DNA of 64,000 bases from Pandoraea cepalis (GCF_902459665.1 NZ_CABPSL010000006.1:173651-237650); one strand, 5' to 3'; numbered from the stretch's first letter, positions 17,450-28,517 are shown. The notes: generated from the letters alone by a model not told the origin. Translations and numbers: made by a program.

Positions 17450-18682
17450 CTAGCCAAACGACCATCCAACAGGGAGTAACAATGTCGTCGTGAATTCGGC
17501 GAGGGGCGGCGATGTCCATCGACGAGCCCTTGCGCGGCCGAGCGCGCGCACGCGGCCCTCGTGCTCCAGCGCGGATAAGGCGCGCTGCACGGTGCGTTGA
17601 CTCGCACCGAGTGCAAGGGCCAGGGCGGAAGTCGACCACGCCGCACCGTCCGACAGCAGAGCGACAAGCGACGCGCGATTGCCGTCGATGGGCGGCAGCA
17701 GCACCGACACTGCGCGCCCACCTTGCGTGCGCAGCACGAACCCGCGCGGCGTCGCGTCGATGTCGGCGAGTCCCTTGAGCAACGCGCGCAGACGGCCAAT
17801 CTCCACACGCAGGCGAGCGCGGTGGGTGTCGTCGGGGCGCCGCAGTCGAAACACTTCCGCGATGAGCGTATCGCGGTCGACGTCGCCGGGCCAGGCGCGC
17901 GCGAGTTGCAGCGCCAGCGTGAAGAGCGCCGGACGCCGTGCCAGCGGTCGCCAGCTGCTGCCGGCGCTATTGCCGGCGCTGATGCCGCGCCGACAGGCAT
18001 CGACAACAAGCGAATCCGAATGCAGCAGTCGTGCCACTTCGTCGAGGTTCAAGGCGCGCTCACCATCGGACTGCGCAAGGCGTGCCGCCGGTCGCGCCAG
18101 GGCGGCGTGCACGGCCTCGACTTCGGCGATCAGCGCGGGAATGTTGGCCGCGGACGCGGCCGTTTGGGCATGCGCGAGCATGGCATGCGCTTGCGGAATG
18201 CGCAGTGTGCGCAGTGCCAACTCGGCGCAGATCAGCGCATGCCCGGCGACGAGGCGCGCCGGGACGGCGTCTGACGGGGTGTCCTGCAGGGCTTGCGCAG
18301 CGGCGTCGAGCTTGCCGAGCAGCACGAGGCGGCGGGCAAGCACCAGATGCGCAAGCATGGCATTGGGGATGTCCGCATGCGCAAGCAGCACAGCGGCGGC
18401 GGCGTGGAGCGATCGCGTCGACCCGCCAAGGTCACGCATGGCGAGCGCGACTTCGGCGTCGGCGACTACACATCGAGCGCGTGCCAGGGCCTCATGCGGG
18501 CCGAAGCTTCGCGCCGCCCGCTTGAACAGCTCTCGCGCGCGGGCAAACTCGCCCAGCTGTGCCATCGCGATGCCGCGCAGCGCGAGTGCTGGCGCATCGT
18601 CGCGCAACGCGATCCGACGCAACGCACCCAGCGAATCGCCGGCAGCGAGCGCGCGCGCGGAAGCAGCAATGAGGGAGTCCAT
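17450..18682 (-). CDS. Helical-repeat and winged-helix transcriptional regulator
   Basis: A 410-aa protein. The first ~200 residues are Ala/Leu-rich helical pairs resembling TPR repeats (GIAMAQLGEFARARELFKRAAR). A middle segment at about residues 245-305 looks like an OmpR/SARP-type winged helix (LARAWPGDVDRDTLIAEVFRLRR, ARLRVEIGRLRALL). A C-terminal segment at about 345-390 is a second helix-turn-helix of the DeoR/IclR style (STSALALALGASQRTVQRALSALEHEGRVRALG). It probably regulates the adjacent propeller gene. I do not recognise a named family member. The ATG at 18682 is the only well-placed start. Confidence 0.7.
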   Translation of the reverse strand: MDSLIAASARALAAGDSLGALRRIALRDDAPALALRGIAMAQLGEFARARELFKRAARSFGPHEALARARCVVADAEVALAMRDLGGSTRSLHAAAAVLLAHADIPNAMLAHLVLARRLVLLGKLDAAAQALQDTPSDAVPARLVAGHALICAELALRTLRIPQAHAMLAHAQTAASAANIPALIAEVEAVHAALARPAARLAQSDGERALNLDEVARLLHSDSLVVDACRRGISAGNSAGSSWRPLARRPALFTLALQLARAWPGDVDRDTLIAEVFRLRRPDDTHRARLRVEIGRLRALLKGLADIDATPRGFVLRTQGGRAVSVLLPPIDGNRASLVALLSDGAAWSTSALALALGASQRTVQRALSALEHEGRVRALGRARARRWTSPPLAEFTTTLLLPVGWSFG

Positions 18683-18825
18683 CGCGCGATATTACCGGGG
18701 ATCACGCATGGCGCGCCGGAATGCAACGCAACCCAGAACACCATCACCGTCGGTCTGCGTGACGGTTTCTAAACGGGAACACCGCGCCCTGCCATGGGGC
18801 GCGGCAAGCATGCCGTGCGGACGAT

Positions 18826-19068
18826 TCAATGTGACTGAGAGGCCGGGTCGCCGCGACAATCGCTCCCGGAACAGGACGATGCCGCTTTGCGCACGTGCGC
18901 TCCCGGCCCGGACGACGTGCCCTGACGTCCGAAACCGATCTGCTGAAAAACGCCGCCACCCAGTTCAAAACCGGAGGCGTAGTGATAGGCGGCCACTGTG
19001 GAGCCCAGCGCCACCGATAGCAACAACAACGTTCCCGTACGCCAGCGGCGTCGGACCGTGGAAGCCAT
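18826..19068 (-). CDS. Small exported or membrane-anchored peptide
   Basis: An 80-aa frame with a convincing ribosome site (GGGAGGAGAC directly before ATG). The N-terminus looks like a signal or anchor: a basic start (MASTVRRRWRTG), a hydrophobic core (TLLLLSVALGSTVAAYHY), then a polar Gly/Ser-rich tail with two cysteines (SSCSGSDCRGDP). No family is recognised. The next gene on the plus strand (MarR regulator) is divergent, so this gene could share its control. Real gene status is likely but unproven. Confidence 0.5.
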   Translation of the reverse strand: MASTVRRRWRTGTLLLLSVALGSTVAAYHYASGFELGGGVFQQIGFGRQGTSSGPGAHVRKAASSCSGSDCRGDPASQSH

Positions 19069-19244
19069 GTCTCCTCCCTGTCAGAGGTCGGCCCGCTCGA
19101 ACGGTGCTTGTCACCGACTATCGGCAACGAGCGTTCCGTCATCTCGGCGGGGATCGAGTTCCCGTCACTACTGAGTCTCGTTTTTTCGCGATTCTGCACG
19201 CACTGGACCCCATTTGTCATCCCGGCTATCCCTAAGCCCGCCAA

Positions 19245-19270
19245 ATGTATCGCGATATGATATATTTTTT
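19245..19270. promoter_or_regulatory. Candidate MarR operator/promoter
   Basis: Just upstream of the marR-clc operon lies the palindrome TATCGCGATA (19248-19257). It overlaps AT-rich sequence (ATATGATATATT) that could be a -10 region. MarR proteins commonly bind such sites in their own promoters. Inference only. Confidence 0.35.
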
Positions 19271-19282
19271 CGTTTTTGGACT

Positions 19283-19747
19283 ATGCGGCGCTTCTCGCCC
19301 GCCCGACTCATGCCTGCGCCTGCCTCGCCCAATCCAACGGTCACCACCGATGCGCTGACCAAGAGCGATTTCGAAGCCCTATCGGAATTCCGCTATCGGC
19401 TGCGCCGTTTTCTCAATTTCAGCGAGTCCGCCGCGCGCGACGAAGGCATCACGCCGCAGCAATACCTGTTGCTGTTGCACGTCAAAGGTATACCGGGGCG
19501 CGACTGGGCGTCCATCAGTGAATTGGCCGAGCGCCTGCAAGCCGTGCATCACAGCGTGGTGGCGCTCGTTGCGCGCTGCGAGAAAGCCGGGCTCGTCACG
19601 CGCCGCCAAAACGAAAGCGACCGGCGAGTGGTGGAAGTGCACCTCTCAGCGGCGGGCGACGCGTGTCTCATGAATCTCGCCGCCCAGCACCGCAACGAGT
19701 TGAGCACCTTTGCGGACATCTTCCACATTCGTGGCGTTCATTTGTAA
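19283..19747 (+). CDS. MarR family transcriptional regulator
   Basis: A 154-aa winged-helix regulator. The dimerisation helix precedes FRYRLRRFLNFSESAARDEGITPQQYLLLLHVKG. The recognition region is ISELAERLQAVHHSVVALVARCEKAGLVTRRQNESDRRVVEVHLSAAG, with the DRR wing motif typical of MarR. ATG 19283 is preferred; the longer frame begins at a TTG with no ribosome site. It ends 13 bp before the ClC channel gene, so the two are probably co-transcribed, and the channel is its likely target. The ligand is unknown. Confidence 0.88.
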   Translation: MRRFSPARLMPAPASPNPTVTTDALTKSDFEALSEFRYRLRRFLNFSESAARDEGITPQQYLLLLHVKGIPGRDWASISELAERLQAVHHSVVALVARCEKAGLVTRRQNESDRRVVEVHLSAAGDACLMNLAAQHRNELSTFADIFHIRGVHL

Positions 19748-19760
19748 TCACGGCATTGTC

Positions 19761-21554
19761 ATGGCTTCCGTTCCCCATACTCCATCGCCTCACTCCACCA
19801 TGGCCGCGCCCGCCCACGCACGGGACTTTTCGCGTGCGCCGGGCCTGCCTCGACTCATTGCGCTGGCCGCCGTCATCGGCTTTTGCGGTGTGCCTGCCGC
19901 GTGGTTGCTGCTGCACCTCATCCAGGGCTTCACCAACCTCTTCTTCTATCAGACGCTCTCGTTCGCGCCACGCTCGCCCGCCAATAACACGCTCGGCGCA
20001 GCGGTCATCGCCCTACCGGTCATCGGCGGGCTGATCGTCGGCGCGATGGCCCGCTTCGGCAGCGACAAGATTCGCGGTCACGGCATTCCCGAAGCCATCG
20101 AGGCGATTCTGTTCGGCAAGAGCAAGATGTCGCCGCGCGTCGCCATCCTCAAACCGTTGTCCTCGGGCATTGTGATCGGCAGTGGCGGGCCATTCGGCGC
20201 GGAAGGCCCGATCATCATGACGGGCGGCGCCGTCGGCTCGCTCATCGCCCAATACTTCCACCTGAGCGCCGCCGAGCGCAAGACACTGCTCGTGGCCGGC
20301 GCCACCGCCGGCATGACGGCCGTATTCGGCACGCCGGTCGCCGCCGTGCTGCTCGCCGTGGAACTGCTGCTTTTCGAATGGCGTCCGCGCAGCCTGCTGC
20401 CGGTGATCGCGGCATGCGCGGTCGCCGGTTTCGCACGGCCGCTGATGCTCGACGCAGGTCCGCTCTTTCCGATGGCGGAATCCGTCGTCGCACCCATCGC
20501 CCTGCTGTCGTGCGTGATCGCCGGCGTATGTGCGGGGGTTCTGTCCGCCGGCATGTCGCGCGCCCTCTACGCCATCGAAGACGGCTTTCACAAGCTTCCC
20601 GTGCATTGGATGTGGTGGCCGGCCATCGGCGGTGTCGCCATCGGCATTGGCGGCTATCTCCAGCCGCGTGCGCTTGGCGTGGGCTATGACGTCATCGCAG
20701 ACCTGCTCGCCGGACACTTCACGCTGCATGCCGCGCTGGCGCTGCTGGTGGTCAAGGCGATCATCTGGGCGATTGCCCTGGGATCGTGCACCTCGGGCGG
20801 GGTGCTCGCACCGCTGCTCATGATCGGTGCCGGGCTCGGCACGCTCCTCGCACCGGTACTGCCGGGTGGTGACGTCTCGTTGTGGGCACTGGTGTGCATG
20901 GCGGCAACGCTCGCGGGCGTGCTCGGCGCGCCGCTGACGGCCATCGTCTTCGCCCTTGGTCTGACGCACAACGTGAACGCGTTGCTACCGTTACTGCTCA
21001 CTTGCGGCATCTCTTACGGCATCACGATCTGGATCATGCCGCGCTCGATCATGACGGAGAAGATTGCGCGACGTGGCCGTCACATCCATCGCGAGTATGG
21101 CGTCGATCCGCTGGAGCGCCTGCACGTTGGCGAATTGATGACCCGAGAGCCGGTATCGCTGGCCGCCGGCATGCTCATCGACGAAGCGGCGCAGCAAGCC
21201 TTCGGCGCGGGCCAGCGTCATCGCGCCTACCCCGTGGTCGATGCCGATCACAGCGTGCTCGGCATGGTCGACCGGCAAGCACTCACGCGCGCGCAGACAC
21301 AAGGGCTGCAAACGCTGGGCCAACTGTATGGCGCGAATCCGCCGCTCGTCGCGCTGGCGTCGGAGACGGGGCGTATCGTGTCGGCACGTTTCGCCGCGCA
21401 TCACCTGGAACGACTGCCGGTCGTGAGCGATGCCGCTTCACGCAAGCTCGTCGGCATCATCAGCCGCAGCGATCTGGTCAAACCGGCTGAGCACTGGCGC
21501 TCGGAAGAAGAAGTGCGCGAGCGCATGCTTCATCTCGGACGCCGACGTAGCTGA
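19761..21554 (+). CDS. ClC family chloride channel/transporter with CBS domains
   Basis: A 597-aa membrane protein. The ClC core occupies about residues 25-430. The selectivity motifs are GHGIPEA (GSGIP equivalent), GPFGAEGPIIMTGG (GKEGP equivalent, with the gating-type glutamate present), and GTPVAAVLLAVELLLFEWRPRSLLP. Roughly ten hydrophobic helices are visible. The C-terminal cytoplasmic part (about 450-590) holds a CBS pair (VGELMTREPVSLAAGMLIDEA, and AYPVVDADHSVLGMVDRQAL then RLPVVSDAASRKLVGIISRSDLVK). CBS domains usually bind adenine nucleotides and tune transport. It acts in the inner membrane in Cl- flux or exchange. In an operon with the upstream MarR gene. Confidence 0.92.
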   Translation: MASVPHTPSPHSTMAAPAHARDFSRAPGLPRLIALAAVIGFCGVPAAWLLLHLIQGFTNLFFYQTLSFAPRSPANNTLGAAVIALPVIGGLIVGAMARFGSDKIRGHGIPEAIEAILFGKSKMSPRVAILKPLSSGIVIGSGGPFGAEGPIIMTGGAVGSLIAQYFHLSAAERKTLLVAGATAGMTAVFGTPVAAVLLAVELLLFEWRPRSLLPVIAACAVAGFARPLMLDAGPLFPMAESVVAPIALLSCVIAGVCAGVLSAGMSRALYAIEDGFHKLPVHWMWWPAIGGVAIGIGGYLQPRALGVGYDVIADLLAGHFTLHAALALLVVKAIIWAIALGSCTSGGVLAPLLMIGAGLGTLLAPVLPGGDVSLWALVCMAATLAGVLGAPLTAIVFALGLTHNVNALLPLLLTCGISYGITIWIMPRSIMTEKIARRGRHIHREYGVDPLERLHVGELMTREPVSLAAGMLIDEAAQQAFGAGQRHRAYPVVDADHSVLGMVDRQALTRAQTQGLQTLGQLYGANPPLVALASETGRIVSARFAAHHLERLPVVSDAASRKLVGIISRSDLVKPAEHWRSEEEVRERMLHLGRRRS

Positions 21555-21567
21555 TTCTCGATACGAC

Positions 21568-21599
21568 GACGCGCCGTCAACCAGGGTTGACGGCGCGTC
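21568..21599. terminator. Bidirectional hairpin between clc and pcaK
   Basis: Perfect 15-bp arms (GACGCGCCGTCAACC at 21568-21582, complement at 21585-21599) with a minimal loop. It lies between two convergent genes, 14 bp after the ClC stop and 33 bp after the pcaK stop. There is no U-tract on either side, but position and stem strength fit a shared terminator. Confidence 0.7.
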
Positions 21600-21631
21600 A
21601 GAGCGAGAAGCGACGAGACGACCGTTATTGG

Positions 21632-23008
21632 TCAGTGCATCGGCGCCGAGTTGCGCGCGTCGCGCGACGCAGACGTCGAATTGCCGTGGGCCCGTTCCCA
21701 GGCATTCTTCGCTAGCAACGCCAGCATGGCGATCACAGCCGGCATGGCCAGCAGCGAGAACGTCGACGCGAACCCCATGTGACGGCGCATCAGTTCCGCG
21801 CCCAGCAACGCCCCCGCAATCCCGCCGAAGCGCCCCACACCGAGCATCCACGCCACGCCCGTGGCGCGGCCGTGCGTCGGATAGAACATTGCAGCCAACG
21901 ACGGCATCGACGACTGCGCACCGTTCATCGCCGTGCCTGCCAGGAAAATCAGCACGACCAGCGCGCCGATGTTGCCCATCGCCTGCCCCACCGCATACAC
22001 CAGCACGGCCGTGAGCGCGTAGCCTACGGCGACCACTTTCTGCGCGTTGAACTTGTCCATGCACCAGCCCGACAGAATCGTGCCGATGCCGCCGCCCAGC
22101 GGGAACAGGGCCGTGATCAGCGCAGCCCGTTCGATGGTGAACCCGGCATCCTTGAACAGCAGCGGCATCCAGCTCGTGAGCAGATAGAAGATGACGAGTC
22201 CCATGAAGTAGGTCACCCACAGCATCAGCGAACCGAAGCCATATTGCTTCGAGAGCACGACACCGATGGCGGAACCGGCCCGCTTCGGGGCCGCTTCATT
22301 GACCGTAAAGGTGCCGACGTCATCGAGCGACTCGCCCGAAATCCGCGACAGGATGCGGCGCACCCGCTCGATCGGCTTTTGACGCACCACGAGAAACTTG
22401 ACCGACTCCGGCAGGCAAAGCATCAGCAGCACCGACAGCACCAGCGGCAGCACGCCGCCGAGCACCAGCACGCTATGCCAGCCAAAGTGCGGAATCACCC
22501 ACGAGGCAACGAATCCCCCCACCGACGCACCCAGCGGAAATCCGCAGAACATGGTGTTGACGATCACCGCGCGACGCGCTTCCGGCGCGTACTCGGAAAT
22601 CAGCGTCACGGCATTCGGCATGGCCGCGCCGAGCCCCAGCCCTGTCAGAAAGCGCAGCGCCGTGAGCGTTTCGAGATCCTGAGCGAAAGCCGTCGCGAGA
22701 CTTGCGATGCCGAAGAAGACGACCGAGAGCACCAACAGCGTCTTGCGCCCGAGCTTGTCGGCGAGCGGCCCGGCGAAGATCGCCCCGCCCGCCAGACCGA
22801 AGAGCGCCGCAGAGAGCACCGGACCCAGCGAACCTCTGTCGATGTGCCACTGCTGCACCAGCGAAGGCGCAATGTAACCGATGGCCGCCGTATCGAAGCC
22901 GTCGATGGCGACGACGAAGAAGCACAGGATCAACGCCACCCACTGATAGCCGGAAAACCGGTGTGCGTTGATATAGGTGGGCACATCCACCGTTCTCGTC
23001 TGATGCAT
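21632..23008 (-). CDS. pcaK: 4-hydroxybenzoate/protocatechuate MFS transporter PcaK
   Basis: A 458-aa, 12-TM major facilitator of the aromatic acid:H+ symporter family. The conserved DGFDTAAIGYIAPSL motif in TM1 carries the essential aspartate pattern of PcaK. The loop 2-3 motif is GPLADKLGRK and the loop 8-9 equivalent is LSGWCMDKFNAQK. It imports 4-hydroxybenzoate (and protocatechuate) across the inner membrane. The ATG at 23008 begins MHQTRTVDV; the longer frame upstream is not membrane-like. The neighbouring pobA and pca genes support the substrate. Two palindromes lie about 180-215 bp upstream. Confidence 0.9.
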   Translation of the reverse strand: MHQTRTVDVPTYINAHRFSGYQWVALILCFFVVAIDGFDTAAIGYIAPSLVQQWHIDRGSLGPVLSAALFGLAGGAIFAGPLADKLGRKTLLVLSVVFFGIASLATAFAQDLETLTALRFLTGLGLGAAMPNAVTLISEYAPEARRAVIVNTMFCGFPLGASVGGFVASWVIPHFGWHSVLVLGGVLPLVLSVLLMLCLPESVKFLVVRQKPIERVRRILSRISGESLDDVGTFTVNEAAPKRAGSAIGVVLSKQYGFGSLMLWVTYFMGLVIFYLLTSWMPLLFKDAGFTIERAALITALFPLGGGIGTILSGWCMDKFNAQKVVAVGYALTAVLVYAVGQAMGNIGALVVLIFLAGTAMNGAQSSMPSLAAMFYPTHGRATGVAWMLGVGRFGGIAGALLGAELMRRHMGFASTFSLLAMPAVIAMLALLAKNAWERAHGNSTSASRDARNSAPMH

Positions 23009-23186
23009 GAAACTGTCTCCTCGGGGCGTGGCCGCCCCGGTTGTCGTCCCGTCATTATTCTGGATTTCGCCGCCACCGATGCGCGTCCGGTGCCATGGCG
23101 TGGCGCGCTTGTCGGTCGCCTTGATTCGACGGATTTGCGGCGTCGATTTTGTGCCGCTACTGTAAGGCCTTCCAGTGGCCGTCAAA

Positions 23187-23223
23187 ATGATCTTTCGTCA
23201 GATCATCCATAACGGCCGGTTAT
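23187..23223. promoter_or_regulatory. Two adjacent palindromes upstream of pcaK
   Basis: ATGATCT and AGATCAT (23187-23193 and 23200-23206) are followed by ATAAC-GGCCG-GTTAT (23209-23223). The second resembles, but with one base less spacing, the ATAACC-N4-GGTTA type box reported for PcaQ in rhizobia. They may be operator sites for pcaK regulation. Confidence 0.35.
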
Positions 23224-23276
23224 ACGCGCGAGCAGGCGAGCACTGGCGCCCGCGCGCCGATGCCCCGCCCTGCGCC

Positions 23277-25664
<2,388 letters not shown>

Positions 25665-25758
25665 CCTCATGCCCCGGGGGCTGGTCTTCCCTGTTGAAGG
25701 CCCGCCCCCCCGGCGACGCACCGATTCTCAGATTCCCCGATGCGTCGGCGCTCAGTGC

Positions 25759-26565
25759 TTACGCATTGGCCGGCGTCGGCACGCGCAGGAAGCTCAAGAG
25801 CGCCTCAGTCACGGCCGGGGCACACTCGATATTGGAGATATGCGCGCCCGGCACGACGATCTGCTGCGCGCCAGGAATCCGTTCGAGCATCGCGCTCGAC
25901 ATCGCGGGCGGCGTCGCGAGGTCCCCCGCGCCGGTCACGATCAATGTCGGCGCGGTGATCGACGCGATCTCGTCGAGCTGATTCATGTCGCGCACGGCGG
26001 CGCAGGCGGCCGCGTAGCCCTGCGGCGACAGCGAGCGGAACATCGCCTTCATCCGCTCGATCAGCGCCGGTTCCTGCTCCGCGAATGCGGACGTAAACCA
26101 GCGCGACACCACGGCGTCGGCGACGGCAGCCATACCATCGGCCAACACCGTGCGAATGCGCGCATTCCAGCCGTCCTCGCCGCCGATGTGCGCCGACGAG
26201 CAAACGATAGCGAGACGCTCGATACGCTGTGGTGCATGAATTCCCAGCCACATGCCCGTCATGCCGCCCATCGACACCCCCGCCACGCTCGCACGCTCGA
26301 TATGCAGCGCGTCGAGCAGCCCGATCACGTCACGACCCAATTGGTCGATGACGTAAGGGCCCGGCGTGACGGACGAGCCGCCATGTCCGCGCGCGTCGTA
26401 ACGGATCACCCGGAATTCACGGGCGAGCGCCGGCACCTGCGGCGCCCACATCTCGAGCGTCGTGCCCAGCGAATTGGACAGCACCAACGCCGGTGCGCGG
26501 TCGTCGCCGTCGATCGCCACGCGCAGCGTAGCGTCGCCCACCTCGATAAGACGTTCCGTCGTCAT
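25759..26565 (-). CDS. pcaD: 3-oxoadipate enol-lactonase PcaD
   Basis: PcaD (268 aa) is an alpha/beta hydrolase that opens 3-oxoadipate enol-lactone to 3-oxoadipate, the fourth step of protocatechuate ortho cleavage. The oxyanion and strand motifs are VLSNSLGTTLEMWAPQ, YDARGHGGS and GVSMGGMTGMWL (nucleophile Ser). The acid is in VTGAGDLATPP and the catalytic His in VPGAHISNIE. ATG 26565 begins MTTERLIEVGD. It follows pcaC by 13 bp in the pcaHGBCD run. Confidence 0.95.
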   Translation of the reverse strand: MTTERLIEVGDATLRVAIDGDDRAPALVLSNSLGTTLEMWAPQVPALAREFRVIRYDARGHGGSSVTPGPYVIDQLGRDVIGLLDALHIERASVAGVSMGGMTGMWLGIHAPQRIERLAIVCSSAHIGGEDGWNARIRTVLADGMAAVADAVVSRWFTSAFAEQEPALIERMKAMFRSLSPQGYAAACAAVRDMNQLDEIASITAPTLIVTGAGDLATPPAMSSAMLERIPGAQQIVVPGAHISNIECAPAVTEALLSFLRVPTPANA

Positions 26566-26578
26566 TCGTTTCGGCTCC

Positions 26579-27004
26579 TCAGCGTTGTGCGGCGTCGCGC
26601 GCACGGGTTGTCGAACCGGGCTCGGCGGCTTCCATCTCCGCGAAGACTGTCTCGGCGTCGTGGATCGCCTGATTGGCGGCAGGCAGGCCGCAATACAGCG
26701 CCGCGTGCATGAACAGCTCCTTCATTTCCTCGCGCGTCACACCGTTGTTGAACGCGGCGCGCACGTGCATGCGGAACTCGTCGCCGCGATTCAGGGCGAT
26801 GAGCAGCGAGAGCGTCACCATGCTGCGCATATGGCGCGTGAGACCCGGACGCGTCCAGACATCGCCCCAGGCAAAGCGTGTGATGAAGTTCTGGAAGTCG
26901 TCGTTGAATTCGTTGCGGCGTGTGAGGGTGCGGTCCACGTGCGCGTCACCGAGGACGGCGCGGCGCACCTGCATGCCGTTGTCGTAGCGTTCCTGATCGT
27001 TCAT
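26579..27004 (-). CDS. pcaC: 4-carboxymuconolactone decarboxylase PcaC
   Basis: PcaC (141 aa) decarboxylates 4-carboxymuconolactone to 3-oxoadipate enol-lactone. The family sequence is clear: MQVRRAVLGDAHVDR, FNDDFQNFITRFAWGDVWTRPGL, MVTLSLLIALNRGDEFRMHVRAA and GVTREEMKELFMHAALYCGLPAAN. It is full length and starts on an ATG that overlaps the pcaB stop. It stands as a separate gene and is not fused to pcaD, unlike the pcaL fusions of some actinobacteria. Confidence 0.96.
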   Translation of the reverse strand: MNDQERYDNGMQVRRAVLGDAHVDRTLTRRNEFNDDFQNFITRFAWGDVWTRPGLTRHMRSMVTLSLLIALNRGDEFRMHVRAAFNNGVTREEMKELFMHAALYCGLPAANQAIHDAETVFAEMEAAEPGSTTRARDAAQR

Positions 27005-28377
27005 GTTGATTTCCTGCCGGGTTGGGATGGCGCCACGGCGGCGTCGGCAAGCGCGAGAACTCGGCCCACAAACGTCTCGGCAGCACCCAGATAATGTTGC
27101 GGGTCCGTCAGTCGCTCGAGCGTTGCAATGCCGAGGCTGCGGGTGATGTCATCGTCTTCGCGCAGGATGTCGAGCAAAGGACGGTGCTGCGCGAGCGCAC
27201 TGCGGCAATGTGCTTCGACACGCCGATGGGCTTCGAGACGCCCCATCGTTTCGCCCAACGCCATCGTCACGGCCTCGGCCATGATGAGGCCGTGCGTGAT
27301 GTCGAGGTTTGCCCGCATGCGCGCCGTGTCGACCGTCCAGTCTTGCACGAGCGTGCGCGCGGTGGCCAGCGCACCACCGCACAGCATGAGCAGTTCGGGC
27401 AGCGTTTCCCACTCGGCATGCCACGTGCCCAAACCGCGTTCGTGATCCTGCTGCATCGCAACGAACAACGTGGCGGCCAGTTGCGGCGTGCGGGTGGCCG
27501 CCGCGAGCATTGCCGCACAGCCAACCGGATTGCGCTTGTGCGGCATGGTCGACGAACCACCACGCCCGGGACCGGAGGCTTCGGCAATTTCGCCGACTTC
27601 GGTTTGCGTCAGCATCGCCGTGTCGCGCGCGAACTTGCCCAGCGAGCCCGTCAGCGACGCCGCCCAACTTCCCACCCGCACGATGCGATCGCGCTGGCCG
27701 TGCCACGGCGTGACCGCCTCCGACAGCCCCAGGTGGCGGGCGAGCGCTGCGGCGACCACGGGTCCCTGCGTGCCGAGCGACGCCAGCGTGCCGGCAGCCC
27801 CGCCGAACTGCGCGCACAGCACCTGCCCACGCACGTTCGCGAGATCGGCGCGCGCGCGCAACAAACTGTCGAGCGTGCCCGCGAGCTTCAGGCCGAACGT
27901 GATCGGCAAAGCGTGTTGCAGCCACGTGCGGCCGATCATGACGGTCGCACGATGCTGCCGAACTTGCACCGCGAGTTCGGCAATGAGGCCGTCGAGGTCG
28001 GCGCCAAGGTCGTCGAGCGCGCCACGCACCTGCAGGATGAGACCGGTGTCGATGGCATCCTGACTGGTCGCGCCCCAATGCACGAAGCGCGCGGCATCGG
28101 CATCAAGCGCTTTTACACGCGCTGTCAGTTGCTTGACCAAGGGAATCGCGAGGTTGCCCGCGCCGGCCGCGGCGTCTCGCAGGGCGGGCCAGTCGAGATT
28201 GCCGGCCCGCGCGGCGGCGGCGATCGGGGCGACAGCGGCGGCCGGGATCAGGCCGGCCTCAGCCTCGGCGGCAGCCAGCGCCGCTTCGAAGTCCAGCATG
28301 CCCTGCAGCGTGGCGTCGCGCGAGAAACGCGCTGTCACGGCAGCGCCGCGCAGCAAAGAGTCAAGCAGTTCCGTCAT
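27001..28377 (-). CDS. pcaB: 3-carboxy-cis,cis-muconate cycloisomerase PcaB
   Basis: PcaB (458 aa) belongs to the fumarase/aspartase superfamily and closes 3-carboxymuconate to 4-carboxymuconolactone. The superfamily signature GRGGSSTMPHKRNPVGCA (flexible catalytic loop, about residues 265-282) is present. So are VHWGATSQDAIDTG and MIGRTWLQHALPITFGLK. The ATG at 28377 begins MTELLDSLLRG. The stop overlaps the pcaC start. A 140-bp gap with a strong hairpin separates it from pcaG upstream. Confidence 0.96.
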   Translation of the reverse strand: MTELLDSLLRGAAVTARFSRDATLQGMLDFEAALAAAEAEAGLIPAAAVAPIAAAARAGNLDWPALRDAAAGAGNLAIPLVKQLTARVKALDADAARFVHWGATSQDAIDTGLILQVRGALDDLGADLDGLIAELAVQVRQHRATVMIGRTWLQHALPITFGLKLAGTLDSLLRARADLANVRGQVLCAQFGGAAGTLASLGTQGPVVAAALARHLGLSEAVTPWHGQRDRIVRVGSWAASLTGSLGKFARDTAMLTQTEVGEIAEASGPGRGGSSTMPHKRNPVGCAAMLAAATRTPQLAATLFVAMQQDHERGLGTWHAEWETLPELLMLCGGALATARTLVQDWTVDTARMRANLDITHGLIMAEAVTMALGETMGRLEAHRRVEAHCRSALAQHRPLLDILREDDDITRSLGIATLERLTDPQHYLGAAETFVGRVLALADAAVAPSQPGRKST

Positions 28378-28452
28378 CGGAGCGTCGAGAGTGATTAGGG
28401 TTGGGTCAGGCCGGATCGCCCTGTTCCGTTGCAAAAAGGAGGAGACGGCCGC

Positions 28453-28482
28453 GGGCTGTCGGCACTTTCATGCCGACAGCCC
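28453..28482. terminator. Perfect hairpin between pcaG and pcaB
   Basis: 12-bp arms GGGCTGTCGGCA (28453-28464) and TGCCGACAGCCC (28471-28482) with a CTTTCA loop. It lies inside the presumed pcaHGBCD operon, 36 bp after the pcaG stop, and has no U-tract. It may protect the pcaHG transcript or partly terminate to give more dioxygenase than downstream enzymes. Confidence 0.55.
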
Positions 28483-28517
28483 GAAGCCGCGCCAGTGTCA
28501 GCCTTGCATGACCAGCG

